DNA of 64,000 nucleotides from Oscillatoria nigro-viridis PCC 7112. GTDB taxonomy: Bacteria > Cyanobacteriota > Cyanobacteriia > Cyanobacteriales > Microcoleaceae. The notes under the pieces were generated by a model that was not told the DNA's origin, did no database searches, and saw nothing but the letters and a program-made list of their open reading frames with translations. Both the position numbers and the translations under genes were made by a program. The stretch is from NCBI RefSeq assembly GCF_000317475.1, contig NC_019729.1, forward strand, positions 3,610,501 through 3,674,500. Reading direction: 5' to 3'. How positions within the stretch are numbered: position 1 is the first letter of the stretch; the number at the start of each line of letters is the position of its first letter. Shown here one piece after another: positions 26,901 to 35,366 of the stretch.

Positions 26901-29273
26901 TTGTCTCAAAATTGCCAAGATAGTGTGATATTTGCCAATTACTTAAACTGCTGGGTGAGGTCTCTCAAAACTACGGCCCAAATTAATAACGAAGGTTATA
27001 AAGTTGGCTTGCAATCGGGCAATTTGCAATGGACTGGTTATAACCGGATGTTTCAAACTATTACCTATTTCTTCCAGGGCATGAATTTGAATAATCTCTT
27101 GGAAGATATTGGCAAGTCGCTCCATTTCTGCTATCATACTAAAAATCTCTGGGCGATTGATATTATTATTGCTAATAAGATAGCAATTTTGAATTTGATG
27201 GGAGAAGAGGATGAAGTTAGCGAAAAACAGCATTTAGAAAATTTTCATGAGCGTAAAAGTATGGCAGCGCTGTGCGAGTTTTATGTTTTAAAAGCGCAGA
27301 ATCTTTATCTTGACGAACAGTACAGTGAGGCGCTAGAAGCATCTGAACGGGCGGCAGGGCTGATCGATTATTTGATGGGTCATATTTCTAGTGCTCATCA
27401 TTATTTTTACCGCTGTCTGATTTTAACGGCTCTATATTCTGAGGTTTCTGAATCGGAGCGAAAAGATTACTGGCAGCAATTAGAAGCTAATCAGAAACTA
27501 ATCAAAGTTTGGGCGGATAACTGTTCGGAAAGTTTTGCACATAAATTCTCGCTAGTGGCGGCAGAAATGGCGAGAATTTCAGGTCGAGATTTGGAGGCGA
27601 TGGATTTGTACGATCGCGCTTCTTCTGAGGCTAGAGAGGGTGATTTTATTCAGAATGAAGCGCTGGCGGCGTTTCTTGCTGCTAAGTTTTGGTTGGGGAA
27701 AGATAAAGAAGAGTTTGCCCAAATTTACTTGACTAAAGCTCACTATGGCTACCAATATTGGGGTGCTAAACGTCAAGTTGAGTATTTAGAGGAAAAGTAT
27801 CCTCAATTAATAGCGAGAATTTCTGGGAAGACAACTACTCAAACAAAAGTTAACCGCACCACGACGGCGACTACTAGCAACAATTTGGGAGAGACGCTAG
27901 ACTTAGCTACGGTGATGAAAGCTTCTTTCGCGATTTCGGGTGAAATTGTTTTGAGTAGGTTGCTGGAAAGGTTGATGAAGATTGCGATCGAGAATGCGGG
28001 GGCGCAAAAAGGCTTTTTGATTTTAGAAAAAGCGGGAAACTGGGCGATTGAGGCGGAAGGTTCGGTGCAGGAGGATGAGGTTAGCGTGCTGCGATCGCTT
28101 CCTCTCAATGCAGAAGCAGCTTCTGGGGGAACTCCTTTGCTGGCTTGTGCTATCGCTAATTATGTGATTCGCACTCAGGAAAATGTGGTGTTAAATAATG
28201 CGGCTCAAGAGGGACAATTTACTCGCGATCCTTATATTGCAGCTACTCAACCGAAGTCTATTCTTTGCACTCCTCTGCTGCACCAAGGTAAGCTGACTGG
28301 CCTTCTTTATTTGGAAAATAACCTGACTGAAGGGGCTTTTACTACCGATCGGCTTGAGTTGTTAAAACTTTTATCTTCCCAAATTGCTATTTCTATTGAG
28401 AATGCTCAACTTTACAAAAATTTACAGGATTTTAATCAAAACTTAGAGCAATTAGTGAGCGATCGCACTCAACAATTATCGAACACCCTAGAGGCTTTAA
28501 AAGCTACCCAAACTCAGTTAGTCGAATCTGAAAAAATGGCCTCTCTGGGAGGATTAGTTGCTGGTGTTGCCCATGAAATTAATACTCCCATCGGAGTGGG
28601 TGTCACTGTTGCTTCAGCTTTGGCAGAAAATACTACCGAATTTGTATCTATTTATAAAAGCGGCAAAATGAAGCGCTCGGATTTAGAAGAGTTTGTCGAT
28701 ATTGCTACCCAAAGCAGTAAGGCACTTCTAATTAACCTAGAGCGGGCGGCAGCCTTGATTCAAAGCTTTAAGCAAGTAGCAGTAGATCGCTCTAGCGAAG
28801 AACGACGTACTTTCCAGATCAGACCTTATCTTGATGAAATTTTATTACAATTAAAACCCAAGTTGAAAAATAGCCAACATTCGCTTAAAATTAAGGGAGA
28901 TAGCAAAATAGCCATAACTTCTTATCCAGGAGCCTTGTCCCAAGTTGTGACAAACTTGCTAATCAATTCTCTGATTCATGCCTACGAACCAGGGCTTTCT
29001 GGGGAAATAATTTTTGATTGGGAGCAAGAAGATAATCGGCTAAGGTTTGAATACGCCGATGAAGGTAAAGGTATTCCCCCAGAAAACTTAAGTAAAATTT
29101 TTGAGCCATTCTTTACCACTAAGCGCGGTCAAGGTGGCAGTGGGTTAGGGTTACATATTGTCTACAATTTAGTCACGCAAAAACTAAAAGGTGAAATTGA
29201 ATGTCTAAGTGAGGTGGGAAGAGGAACCAAGTTTATTATTAAATTACCCATGCAAATTGATTCACAAATGTAA
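23964..29273 (+). CDS. Second giant Ser/Thr kinase - AAA ATPase - GAF - histidine kinase
   Basis: This 1769-residue paralogue of the 8181-13649 gene has the same order of domains. The Ser/Thr kinase-like domain has HKDINPSN (D128, with Asn at the catalytic Lys position) and an intact DFG (D147). The AAA/STAND ATPase has GYSGIGKS and VIFLDDLQWADA. A long helical region follows, then a GAF domain (about 1310-1480), a coiled coil and a histidine kinase: GVAHEINTPIGVG (H1537), NLLINSLIHAY, DEGKGI and GGSGLGLHIVYNL. The histidine kinase half is of a different subtype from that of the first paralogue. No membrane segments are seen. A receiver-histidine kinase gene follows 169 bp downstream on the same strand and is a plausible phosphorelay partner. 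Confidence 0.95.
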   Translation: MINLAGYEITNQIHESNNSLVYRGLRKQDNQPVILKFLKQDYPMPASLVRYKQEYEITRNLHLESVPQTYSLERYHNSLAIIFEDCGGDSLKLLLASHQLTLEEFLLIAIKITRALGEIHQHKIIHKDINPSNIIINSTTGRVQIIDFGISTVLKRENPTLKNPNVLEGTLSYISPEQTGRMNRAIDYRTDFYSLGVTFYELLTRQLPWDYSDAMELIHCHIAKQAVPPHQINLEIPKAVSDIVMKLLAKTAEARYQSPWGIIADLEECLEQLKTTGAIADFAIAQKDITDKFQIPQKLYGRETEVETLLAAFERVSRGSTEMMLVSGYSGIGKSALVQEVYKPITKARGYFIAGKFDQFQRNIPYAAVVKAFQSLVKQLLTESENQLNTWKQKILAAVGANSQIIVDVIPEVELIIGPQPAVQELGATEAQNRFNLVFLKFIRVFCSVDYPLVIFLDDLQWADAATLKLLQVMIADEPTNYLFLIGAYRDNEVNPSHPLMMTLDELQNQGARIERITLAPLHLHQISNLISDTVRKDQKSALPLAELVVSKTQGNPFFVNQFLKTLYQENLLRFNFQERNWDWNISEIESVGITDNVIELMLGKLKRLPASTQQVLRLAACVGNSFDLNTLSIINEKSWATTFQELLPAIQEGLILTTSELGAAESEIINSDLVITTYKFLHDRVQQSGYALIDSQLQTAIHLQIGRLLLANISPERRAERIFEIADHLNSGRNLIVDEHEKIELAILNLTAARKAKDATAYAAARDYLKIGREILPGDIWQDSYELAFTFHKELAEAEYLNGNFEESEALIKVAFARAKSELEKAEIYNILIVQYTLLSKYEAAVQSGLKALHLLGIDLAEDNLSEAVNAEMAAATACLANQEIASLINAEKMKDPAQLMAMKLLGNMGPLTFFSSQELWKLTVIEAINLSLKYGFVAGGSYCYSCYGIILNSILGNYQSAYEFGRLALTLSENSNNLSQNCQDSVIFANYLNCWVRSLKTTAQINNEGYKVGLQSGNLQWTGYNRMFQTITYFFQGMNLNNLLEDIGKSLHFCYHTKNLWAIDIIIANKIAILNLMGEEDEVSEKQHLENFHERKSMAALCEFYVLKAQNLYLDEQYSEALEASERAAGLIDYLMGHISSAHHYFYRCLILTALYSEVSESERKDYWQQLEANQKLIKVWADNCSESFAHKFSLVAAEMARISGRDLEAMDLYDRASSEAREGDFIQNEALAAFLAAKFWLGKDKEEFAQIYLTKAHYGYQYWGAKRQVEYLEEKYPQLIARISGKTTTQTKVNRTTTATTSNNLGETLDLATVMKASFAISGEIVLSRLLERLMKIAIENAGAQKGFLILEKAGNWAIEAEGSVQEDEVSVLRSLPLNAEAASGGTPLLACAIANYVIRTQENVVLNNAAQEGQFTRDPYIAATQPKSILCTPLLHQGKLTGLLYLENNLTEGAFTTDRLELLKLLSSQIAISIENAQLYKNLQDFNQNLEQLVSDRTQQLSNTLEALKATQTQLVESEKMASLGGLVAGVAHEINTPIGVGVTVASALAENTTEFVSIYKSGKMKRSDLEEFVDIATQSSKALLINLERAAALIQSFKQVAVDRSSEERRTFQIRPYLDEILLQLKPKLKNSQHSLKIKGDSKIAITSYPGALSQVVTNLLINSLIHAYEPGLSGEIIFDWEQEDNRLRFEYADEGKGIPPENLSKIFEPFFTTKRGQGGSGLGLHIVYNLVTQKLKGEIECLSEVGRGTKFIIKLPMQIDSQM

Positions 29274-29442
29274 AGTTACAATTCCCATTTACTGGGAAAA
29301 TACCTCAGTAAGTCCACCTCATTAAAAGTAAAATAAGGATGATTGAAAAGGTTGCCGTGTAACTCTTCTCCCTTCTGCCTTTTTCTTAACAGGTTTTCTA
29401 ACTTAAAACCTAAACATTAGTAAAAAATAAAGGTGTAAAGCA

Positions 29443-30975
29443 ATGAAAAGTGATTTTGACGATTTGTTAACTAAACCATCTCCAGAAACAGTATTCTTTG
29501 CCGAAGGACTCGACTCGGATGACGAGATATTGTTTGCAGATGAAACCACAGAAGAAAAACTGAGTGAAAGCTGGAAAATTTTAGTTGTAGATGATGAGGC
29601 TCAAGTTCACACCGCTACCGAAATTTCACTAAGGAAGTTTGTCTTTGAAAATAAATCTTTAACTTTTATCAATGCTTACTCCGCTCGTGAAGCTAAACAG
29701 CTAATCCAAGAAAATCCTGATGTTGCCATCATCTTACTTGATGTAATTATGGAAACAGATGATGCTGGCTTAAACTTTGTTAAATATGTCCGAGAAGTTT
29801 TAGGCAATCAGTTAGTGCGAATTATTTTACGCACGGGTCAACCCGGACAAGTACCTGAAAAAAGCATTATTATTAATTACGATATTAATGACTATAAAAC
29901 TAAAACTGAATTAACGACATCAAAGCTATACACTACGATGCTAACAGCTTTGAGAAGTTTTTCTCTCAGTCAGAATTTGCTGTCTGAAATAGAGCGGCGC
30001 GAACAAGTAGAGAAAGCACTCCGTATCAGTGAAGAAAAAGAGCACCAAAAATCTGTTGCCTTAGAGCATTTTGTCAAAGAACTCCAAGAAACACAACTCC
30101 AGCTAGTTCAAAGTGAAAAAATGTCTAGTCTCGGTCAATTAGTTGCAGGTGTCGCTCATGAAATCAACAATCCGGTTAACTTTATTTATGGCAATCTGTC
30201 CCACGCCAACGACTATATTAAAGAACTCATTAATATGTTGAATCTTTACCAAAGGCATTACCCGCAACCAGCAGCAGAAATTATCCATGAAATAGAAGAT
30301 GCAGAGTTGCCATTTATCATAGATGATTTACCAAAATTGCTTTCTTCCATGCAGTTAGGGATCGAACGCATTCGCAATATTGTTCACTCTCTACGCAATT
30401 TTTCTCGGTTGGATGAAACTGAAATTAAATCAGTAGATATCCACGAAGGCATTAATAGCACTTTGATGATATTACAGCACCGACTAAAGGCTAAGTCCGA
30501 TCGGCCTGCTATTAATGTGATAAAAGACTATGGCGTATTGCCGCTTGTGAACTGTTATGCCGGTCAGCTCAATCAGGTGTTTATGAACCTTTTAGCGAAT
30601 GCTATAGATGCTTTAGAAGAGAGACTAAGTAGAGAAGATGGTGCAGTTTTTCACCCCCAGATTTTGATTCGGACTGAAGTTGTACCCGGCAGTTCGCATG
30701 ATAACATTAGCTCGGCTTCCCACATCCTCGTAACAATTACTGATAATGGTGTGGGAATGACAGATAACGTTCATGCTAAACTTTTCACTCCATTTTTTAC
30801 TACTAAGCCCGCAGGAAAAGGTACAGGCATGGGATTGTCCATCAGCCGAAAAATTCTGATAGAAAAACACTGCGGTCAATTGGAGTGTATTTCTACGCCT
30901 GAGCAGGGAACGCAGTTTATTATTGATCTGCCGACTATCTGTAGAGCCACTAATATCGCCGTAGCTAATGCCTAG
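29443..30975 (+). CDS. Receiver domain - histidine kinase protein
   Basis: In this 510-residue soluble protein the receiver comes first: ILVVDDEAQVHT, then the phospho-acceptor in IILLDVIMETDDAG (D100), with K at KTKTEL. A coiled coil (about 165-220) leads to a histidine kinase core with GVAHEINNPVNFIYGN as H-box. N-box NLLANAIDAL, DNGVGM and GTGMGLSISRKIL follow. Such REC-HK proteins receive a phosphate or signal from an upstream kinase and pass it on. It has no DNA-binding domain. The kinase core closely resembles that of the giant kinase at 8181. It follows the second giant kinase and may be co-transcribed with it. Confidence 0.93.
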   Translation: MKSDFDDLLTKPSPETVFFAEGLDSDDEILFADETTEEKLSESWKILVVDDEAQVHTATEISLRKFVFENKSLTFINAYSAREAKQLIQENPDVAIILLDVIMETDDAGLNFVKYVREVLGNQLVRIILRTGQPGQVPEKSIIINYDINDYKTKTELTTSKLYTTMLTALRSFSLSQNLLSEIERREQVEKALRISEEKEHQKSVALEHFVKELQETQLQLVQSEKMSSLGQLVAGVAHEINNPVNFIYGNLSHANDYIKELINMLNLYQRHYPQPAAEIIHEIEDAELPFIIDDLPKLLSSMQLGIERIRNIVHSLRNFSRLDETEIKSVDIHEGINSTLMILQHRLKAKSDRPAINVIKDYGVLPLVNCYAGQLNQVFMNLLANAIDALEERLSREDGAVFHPQILIRTEVVPGSSHDNISSASHILVTITDNGVGMTDNVHAKLFTPFFTTKPAGKGTGMGLSISRKILIEKHCGQLECISTPEQGTQFIIDLPTICRATNIAVANA

Positions 30976-31076
30976 AAAACTTATCTGGCTGAATTGAGCG
31001 TATACCGGTGTTCAGTTGCATGAGAATAGGGTAATTGCTAATTCCTGATTAATCGGAATTCTGACAGAATTTTTTC

Positions 31077-31119
31077 CCGCATCAAGTCTCCCTTTTTCTG
31101 GGGTGGGGAATTGATGCGG
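31077..31119 (+). terminator. Stem-loop after the REC-HK gene
   Basis: CCGCATCAA pairs with TTGATGCGG across a 25-base loop, about 100 bp past the stop. No T-run follows, so its role is uncertain. Confidence 0.3.
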
Positions 31120-31140
31120 CTTTAGGCACATTCTTCTTAC

Positions 31141-31224
31141 TTAATTGTGTTGGTTTTCAATATATTTTTTAACAATCTCTTCCGAGGCGTTACCAACTGT
31201 GCGGTAAAAATACAGCATATTCCA
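31141..31224 (-). pseudogene. IS200/IS605-like TnpA C-terminal fragment
   Basis: The minus strand reads WNMLYFYRTVGNASEEIVKK, then YIENQHN and stop. It resembles the C-terminus of small Y1 transposases (W...YY..T.G..S...I..YIE.Q). Upstream homology is lost. Short match, so the family call is tentative. Confidence 0.5.
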
Positions 31225-31265
31225 CGTATACGTAGTAAACTGCATTGCGTAGATCGGCCGAAAAA

Positions 31266-31336
31266 ATGAAACTTTATGCGATCAAATTTCGTAAAAAAAT
31301 AGTGAAAGCTTATGAACCCAGTGATACATCAATGAG
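31266..31336 (+). pseudogene. IS630-family transposase N-terminal fragment
   Basis: MKLYAIKFRKKIVKAYEPSD continues for a few residues (TSM) and then ends at the terminal repeat of the IS1-family element. It matches the start of IS630 transposases (MKPYS.DFR.KIV.AYE...TS). The rest of the gene is gone. Confidence 0.6.
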
Positions 31337-32171
31337 GGCGGTGCTGAATTAGGGTATGGTAAATTTATAGTGCGATCGCCAAAAAATAACACTCATTAAA
31401 CGCAGAGCTTATGCAATCTCCTGAATTTCCGTCAACTTCTGTTAATAAAAATGGTCATAAAAAAGGTCAACAAAATTATATTTGTCTCGGTTGTGCCGAC
31501 AATTTATAGATTGCTATCAACATCCTAAAGCTTACTATAAAAATGTTAAACCTGAATGTCTCACAATGTATGTCAATGGTATGAGTCTTCGAGGAATTGA
31601 GAGAGTCAAAATGTGCATCATACGACAATTAATTGGCTCCAACAAGTAAGAAAACTTTTTTCGGATTGTCTTCTAGCGCACAGAGACCAATCCACAAGTG
31701 GGTGAATTTGATGAATTAGAAACATTGGCCGGCTGAAAAATTTTCATTTGGTTATGGACATATTTATACCCCTTTAAACCAGGTATTTTAGGAATGGTTT
31801 TAGGCGCTCGTAATGCAAAACATTGGAACCACTTTGTACTCTTGTTAGTAAATAGAAATGCTATTTTTATGTAACAGATGGCTGGAAAGTTTACCCTAAT
31901 TTTATTAGCGAGGAATCTCAAATTATTAGCCAAACCTATACGACAAGAGTTGAGGGCGAAAAGATAAGGTTAAGACATTCTTTAGCTCGTGTGAAACCCA
32001 AAAATATTTGTTATTTTCAATCAGGCAACAAGTTGCTAAGACCTTCCCTTCAATTTTTAATTCACTATCTCAAATTGGCCGATGTTTCAATTCCATATCA
32101 AAATCAAAGAAATTATTTTGGTACTAGGCGATAGCCGGCGTTGCTTAGTGATACCATTATTCAGCAACGCC
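31337..32171 (+). mobile_element. Decayed IS1-family insertion sequence with both terminal repeats
   Basis: Left end GGCGGTGCTGAATTAGGGTA (31337-31359) matches the inverted right end GGCGTTGCTGAATAATGGTA (32149-32171). Between them lie broken frames of an IS1-family transposase. A zinc-finger start MQSPEFPSTSVNKNGHKKGQ (31411) has lost Cys residues. After it come KAYYKNVKPECLTMYVNGMS, VHHTTINWLQQV, then PGILGMVLGARNA, CYFYVTDGWKVYPNFISEES, TRVEGEKIRLRHSLARVKPK and LLRPSLQFLIHYLKLADVSI. At least five frameshifts or stops separate these pieces. The element is therefore full length but dead. No target duplication could be identified. Confidence 0.85.
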
Positions 32172-32178
32172 TTTTTTT
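32137..32178 (+). terminator. Terminator-like stem-loop at the IS right end
   Basis: GGCGTTGCT pairs with AGCAACGCC and is followed by seven T, the form of an intrinsic terminator on the plus strand. It overlaps the right terminal repeat of the IS1-family element. Confidence 0.6.
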
Positions 32179-32192
32179 GTAATACCATCTGC

Positions 32193-32885
32193 TCAACGAG
32201 CTTCGGTTTCCTGCAAATACCGCCAAACTTCCTGATGACATACGTGCCAAAAATACAGGGCTAAATTCAGAAGAGCTAATAATTTAGTGCCATCTTCTAA
32301 CATCGCGTGTACTCCTTGATTTTGCAAGTTTAACATATCCTCAAACCTGGAGATCGCGAATAAGAGAAATGCTGCGACTAATGGCAGGTAAGGAGTGGTT
32401 TTGATGTATCGCCAAAACTTAACTCCGTAAAGGAAAACGGCACTACCATAACAGAAATAAATTATTTTCTTAGATATTCCCAACCGAGAAATAATCAAAG
32501 TCATCCGAAACCTGTCATCCAGGAAAAAGACTCCGAGTAGTAAAGCACTAAAAAATAAGAATATCGCCGATCGACTGCGCGGATTTTTCTGGCGCAGCAC
32601 TCCGAAAGTAAATGCACAAATTGCTACGGGGATGCACCAGAGGACTTCGGAAACTCCGGTGAGAATGCCTTCGTAAGGGAACCAGAAATTAAAAGGATCG
32701 CTAAAGAGGCGTTCAACTCCGTCTCCCTGGTTGTTGAGTTTTGCGTATACGCTCAGCCCGCCCAAAATCAGAACAGTCAGAATGTTAAAAGCAGCTAAAA
32801 ACCGTACACGAAAAAAGTGTTTTTTGAAAAATTCTAAAGAATTTGAAAAGTTGGGAATTTTATCGAATAAATGCAGATGCTTCAT
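32193..32885 (-). CDS. Integral membrane protein of unknown function
   Basis: The 230-residue protein has about six predicted hydrophobic helices, for example FLAAFNILTVLILGGLSVYA, VLWCIPVAICAFTFGVL, AIFLFFSALLLGVFFLDDRF, IIYFCYGSAVFLYGV, YLPLVAAFLLFAISRFEDML and LLALLNLALYFWHVC. No family motif was recognised. The pattern DDRFRMTLI between helices and EDML...EDG near the end are charged spots that may matter. It begins 29 bp after the stop of the histidine kinase gene on the same strand, so the two are probably co-transcribed. Confidence 0.85.
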   Translation of the reverse strand: MKHLHLFDKIPNFSNSLEFFKKHFFRVRFLAAFNILTVLILGGLSVYAKLNNQGDGVERLFSDPFNFWFPYEGILTGVSEVLWCIPVAICAFTFGVLRQKNPRSRSAIFLFFSALLLGVFFLDDRFRMTLIISRLGISKKIIYFCYGSAVFLYGVKFWRYIKTTPYLPLVAAFLLFAISRFEDMLNLQNQGVHAMLEDGTKLLALLNLALYFWHVCHQEVWRYLQETEAR

Positions 32886-32913
32886 AAAAAATGTCTCTCA
32901 TCAATAGGGATCG

Positions 32914-34305
32914 TTACTTATTTACGGGTAGCCAAACCACAAATGTAGTGCCGCGATCGGTTGGATATAAATGAGTTTCAGAAGAGGGCAGCCATTCAGG
33001 ATTGACGGGGGAAAATACTTCTATTTCTCCTTGCATTTGGCGGACTAAATCGCGGGCGATCGCCAAACCCAATCCTGTACCCGGAATTTCGGTCTGCGCT
33101 TTTTCTCCCCGGTAGTGCCGCTCAAATAAATGTTCTAAATCCTGGGGAGGAATGCCGGAACCTGTGTCGCTGACGGCAACTGCTATGGCAGGCAATTGGC
33201 TGTATCCTGCCCGATCGCCATCCGCTGCTTTGTACCTTACTTTAATATAAATTTGGCGGCCGGCAGGGGTATATTTCAAAGCATTGTCAATTAAATTGCT
33301 CAAAACTTCGCGCAAAGCTCGATCGTTCGCTGAGACTGGCGGCAAATTCGCCTCTATGTCGGCTACCAATTTCAGATTCCTTTCAGATGCGATCGCCTCG
33401 GCGGAAATTAACAGCGGTTTTAAGACTTCTGCTACAAAACAGGATTCCTCCAAATTGGCTGCAGGTGACAGCGACAGAGGAGAATGCCGGATTGATTCCA
33501 CTTTGGACATTGCTTTTTCTGAAGTGCCCGATCGCAGTTTGAGATGTGCTTCGCCGGTGTCAACGGTTCGATCGAACTGGCCGAGCAACTCTTGCAGCCG
33601 ATCGCTCTCTCGGACAATACTAAAAGCCACATTGCGGTTTTTGTCTTCGGGTACCAACCGCCGCGCTAACAGCTTGCCAAAAGTTCGCAACGCTGTCAGC
33701 GGACTTTTGAACTGGTGCAGCAAATTGTGCATCGTGTCGTAAACCTGAGCCTGGATTTGCCGACTCGTACCCAATTCCTGCTGCATCCACTGCGAGCGCT
33801 GGTCTAAAATGCAGGCTAGGGCTAAGGTGCGAGCAATTTGTTGTATTTGAGCCTCTTCTCGCTCGTTCCAAGGCCTGTCTTGCCGACCGCTGACTAGGAG
33901 TCCCATTACAGCTCCCTCGTGTATCAGAGGCGTCACAATTTGCCTGCGCTGCTGCCACACATTCTCCGGGCCTTGGCACTGATGGGAACTGCGCTCATTA
34001 CCCGGAAGCGGTTCGGGTGCGATCGCCCCTACCGTTGATTCTTCCACAGCCCCAACAGGCTGCGCCAGCAGTCGCGGTACCGGTTTCACTGTCGAGCTTT
34101 CGGAAGATTGCAACCTCAACCCCTGATTTTCTTCCGATTCGGCTGAGGTTTCTGGGTAAACTGCGATCGGCACCAACTTTGCTTCGCTGCCTTCTACCAA
34201 CTCTTGTGTCAGGTATACCGCGCTGAATTTCGCTCCCAAACTAACGGCGATGGCTACCTGCGAGCGGCAAAGTTTGACAAATTCTGAACTGGCTGGCATT
34301 AACAT
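32914..34305 (-). CDS. GAF-containing histidine kinase (Hik2/CSK-like, tentative)
   Basis: This protein of about 463 residues is a soluble sensor kinase. An N-terminal GAF-like domain covers about 1-185, split by a low-complexity stretch. The H-box HNLLHQFKSPLTALRTFGKL follows at about 200. The ATPase domain has LSNLIDNALKYTP (N-box), VAVSDTGSGIPPQDLEHLFE (G1/F) and GTGLGLAIARDLVRQMQGEI (G2). The start MLMPASSEFVKLCRSQ and the HQFKSPLTAL box recall the cyanobacterial kinase Hik2, a relative of the chloroplast sensor kinase, but I cannot confirm orthology. ATG 34305 is preferred over GTG 34314. The downstream membrane protein gene lies 28 bp away on the same strand. Confidence 0.9.
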   Translation of the reverse strand: MLMPASSEFVKLCRSQVAIAVSLGAKFSAVYLTQELVEGSEAKLVPIAVYPETSAESEENQGLRLQSSESSTVKPVPRLLAQPVGAVEESTVGAIAPEPLPGNERSSHQCQGPENVWQQRRQIVTPLIHEGAVMGLLVSGRQDRPWNEREEAQIQQIARTLALACILDQRSQWMQQELGTSRQIQAQVYDTMHNLLHQFKSPLTALRTFGKLLARRLVPEDKNRNVAFSIVRESDRLQELLGQFDRTVDTGEAHLKLRSGTSEKAMSKVESIRHSPLSLSPAANLEESCFVAEVLKPLLISAEAIASERNLKLVADIEANLPPVSANDRALREVLSNLIDNALKYTPAGRQIYIKVRYKAADGDRAGYSQLPAIAVAVSDTGSGIPPQDLEHLFERHYRGEKAQTEIPGTGLGLAIARDLVRQMQGEIEVFSPVNPEWLPSSETHLYPTDRGTTFVVWLPVNK

Positions 34306-34694
34306 GAGCGCCACATTAAGATATCTAACGGAATTCTAAGTAAATTACAAACGATCGGCGGCCGATTACTGATGAGAGACTTCTAGATTTCAGGTTTCTT
34401 CCCTTTGATAGAAGGCAGCTATGTTGAAGGCATGGGGCTTTCATGAACCCAGATTGCCCCGCATCGCCGTCCGCGAAGCTTCCACCGATCCCCAACCTTG
34501 GCTTTTGGCGGAATTTGGGCCAAACCATACCACAAACGCTACACTTTTGTCGATCGGCACGAATGTTAAGATTATGTCGATATATTAAAAACAGTTGAAT
34601 TTTTGAGCTAGAACGGATATACTGGCCTCGGATTTGGTAGCTATCATTACAACCTGTCTGCTCATACTGTCTGCTCACAGAGGAGGTAAAGAAA
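34306..34694. other. Divergent intergenic region
   Basis: This spacer separates the minus-strand kinase gene from the plus-strand DUF3155 gene and presumably holds both promoters. No gene or clear repeat was seen. A strong AGGAGG ribosome binding site (34681-34686) belongs to DUF3155. Confidence 0.5.
34681..34686 (+). promoter_or_regulatory. Ribosome binding site deciding a TTG start
   Basis: AGGAGG lies 8 bp before TTG 34695. There is no ATG in this frame near the conserved N-terminus. Confidence 0.85.
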
Positions 34695-35018
34695 TTGGCC
34701 AGGAGACGCAAACGCAAGAGTCGCCGCCGACAAGAAGGACGCAGAATTTTAGAGTGTGTGCCTCAATATAGCATCGAGAGCGGCGAAGATAAACCCGTAA
34801 CAGCGGCTCGCAAGTTCATCCATGCAGAAGGCATTGCTCCGCCAGCTTTGCTGTTAGTCAAGCGTAACGAGCATACCACTGACAGATACTTCTGGGCTGA
34901 AAAAGGTTTATTTGGAGCCCAATACGTAGAAGAGAACCATTTCTTGTTTCCCAGCTTAAAGGTGATGTTGGAAGCTACCACAGAAAAAATTCCTGTGGTG
35001 TCAGCGGGTCGCGCATAG
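34695..35018 (+). CDS. DUF3155 domain protein
   Basis: This 107-residue protein is of a cyanobacteria-specific family without known function. It opens with a very basic stretch, MARRRKRKSRRRQEGRRILE, which could bind nucleic acid. A conserved core follows: PVTAARKFIHAEGIAPPALL, then KRNEHTTDRYFWAEKGLFGA and QYVEENHFLFPSLKVMLEAT. The start is a TTG, fixed by the perfect AGGAGG upstream. Length fits the family. Confidence 0.92.
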   Translation: MARRRKRKSRRRQEGRRILECVPQYSIESGEDKPVTAARKFIHAEGIAPPALLLVKRNEHTTDRYFWAEKGLFGAQYVEENHFLFPSLKVMLEATTEKIPVVSAGRA

Positions 35019-35366
35019 CTCAAAATGTTTAGCTCAAAACATTGACAGCAATGTTTTTCTAAGTCTTTTAACAACAGCGCGAGAGTTCTCATTGTCTGGA
35101 GAGTGCCAACTGAATTTATGCGAAAAGTCCTTAGGAATTAGGGTATGGGGAGCCATCGCAACAGGCTCGCTCGCAGCAGCGAGCGATCGCCACAATTGGC
35201 ACTTTCACGATAATGGTTTTTTTTGACTGTTTTGTCGATCGAACAAGCGGATCAAAAAAACAGCCACGGGTCGATCGACGAGAGAGCCGCTTTTGAGTTA
35301 TCGGTTTGTCAGCTAGAAGTGTAACTACGGCATCTAGCATATCAAAAAACGTTCCGCGTCAAACTT
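35019..35366. other. Intergenic region with an octanucleotide hairpin
   Basis: No gene. TCGCTCGC-AGCA-GCGAGCGA (35167-35186) is a perfect 8-bp stem that runs into a GCGATCGC octamer. T- and A-runs at about 35218 and 35253 are not adjacent to the stem. The genes on either side converge, so the hairpin may separate their transcripts. Confidence 0.5.

Noticed and set aside
35131..35340. 69-codon minus-strand ORF between DUF3155 and the CCB2/CCB4-like gene
   Set aside because: It spans the GCGAGCGA hairpin and lacks any conserved pattern.
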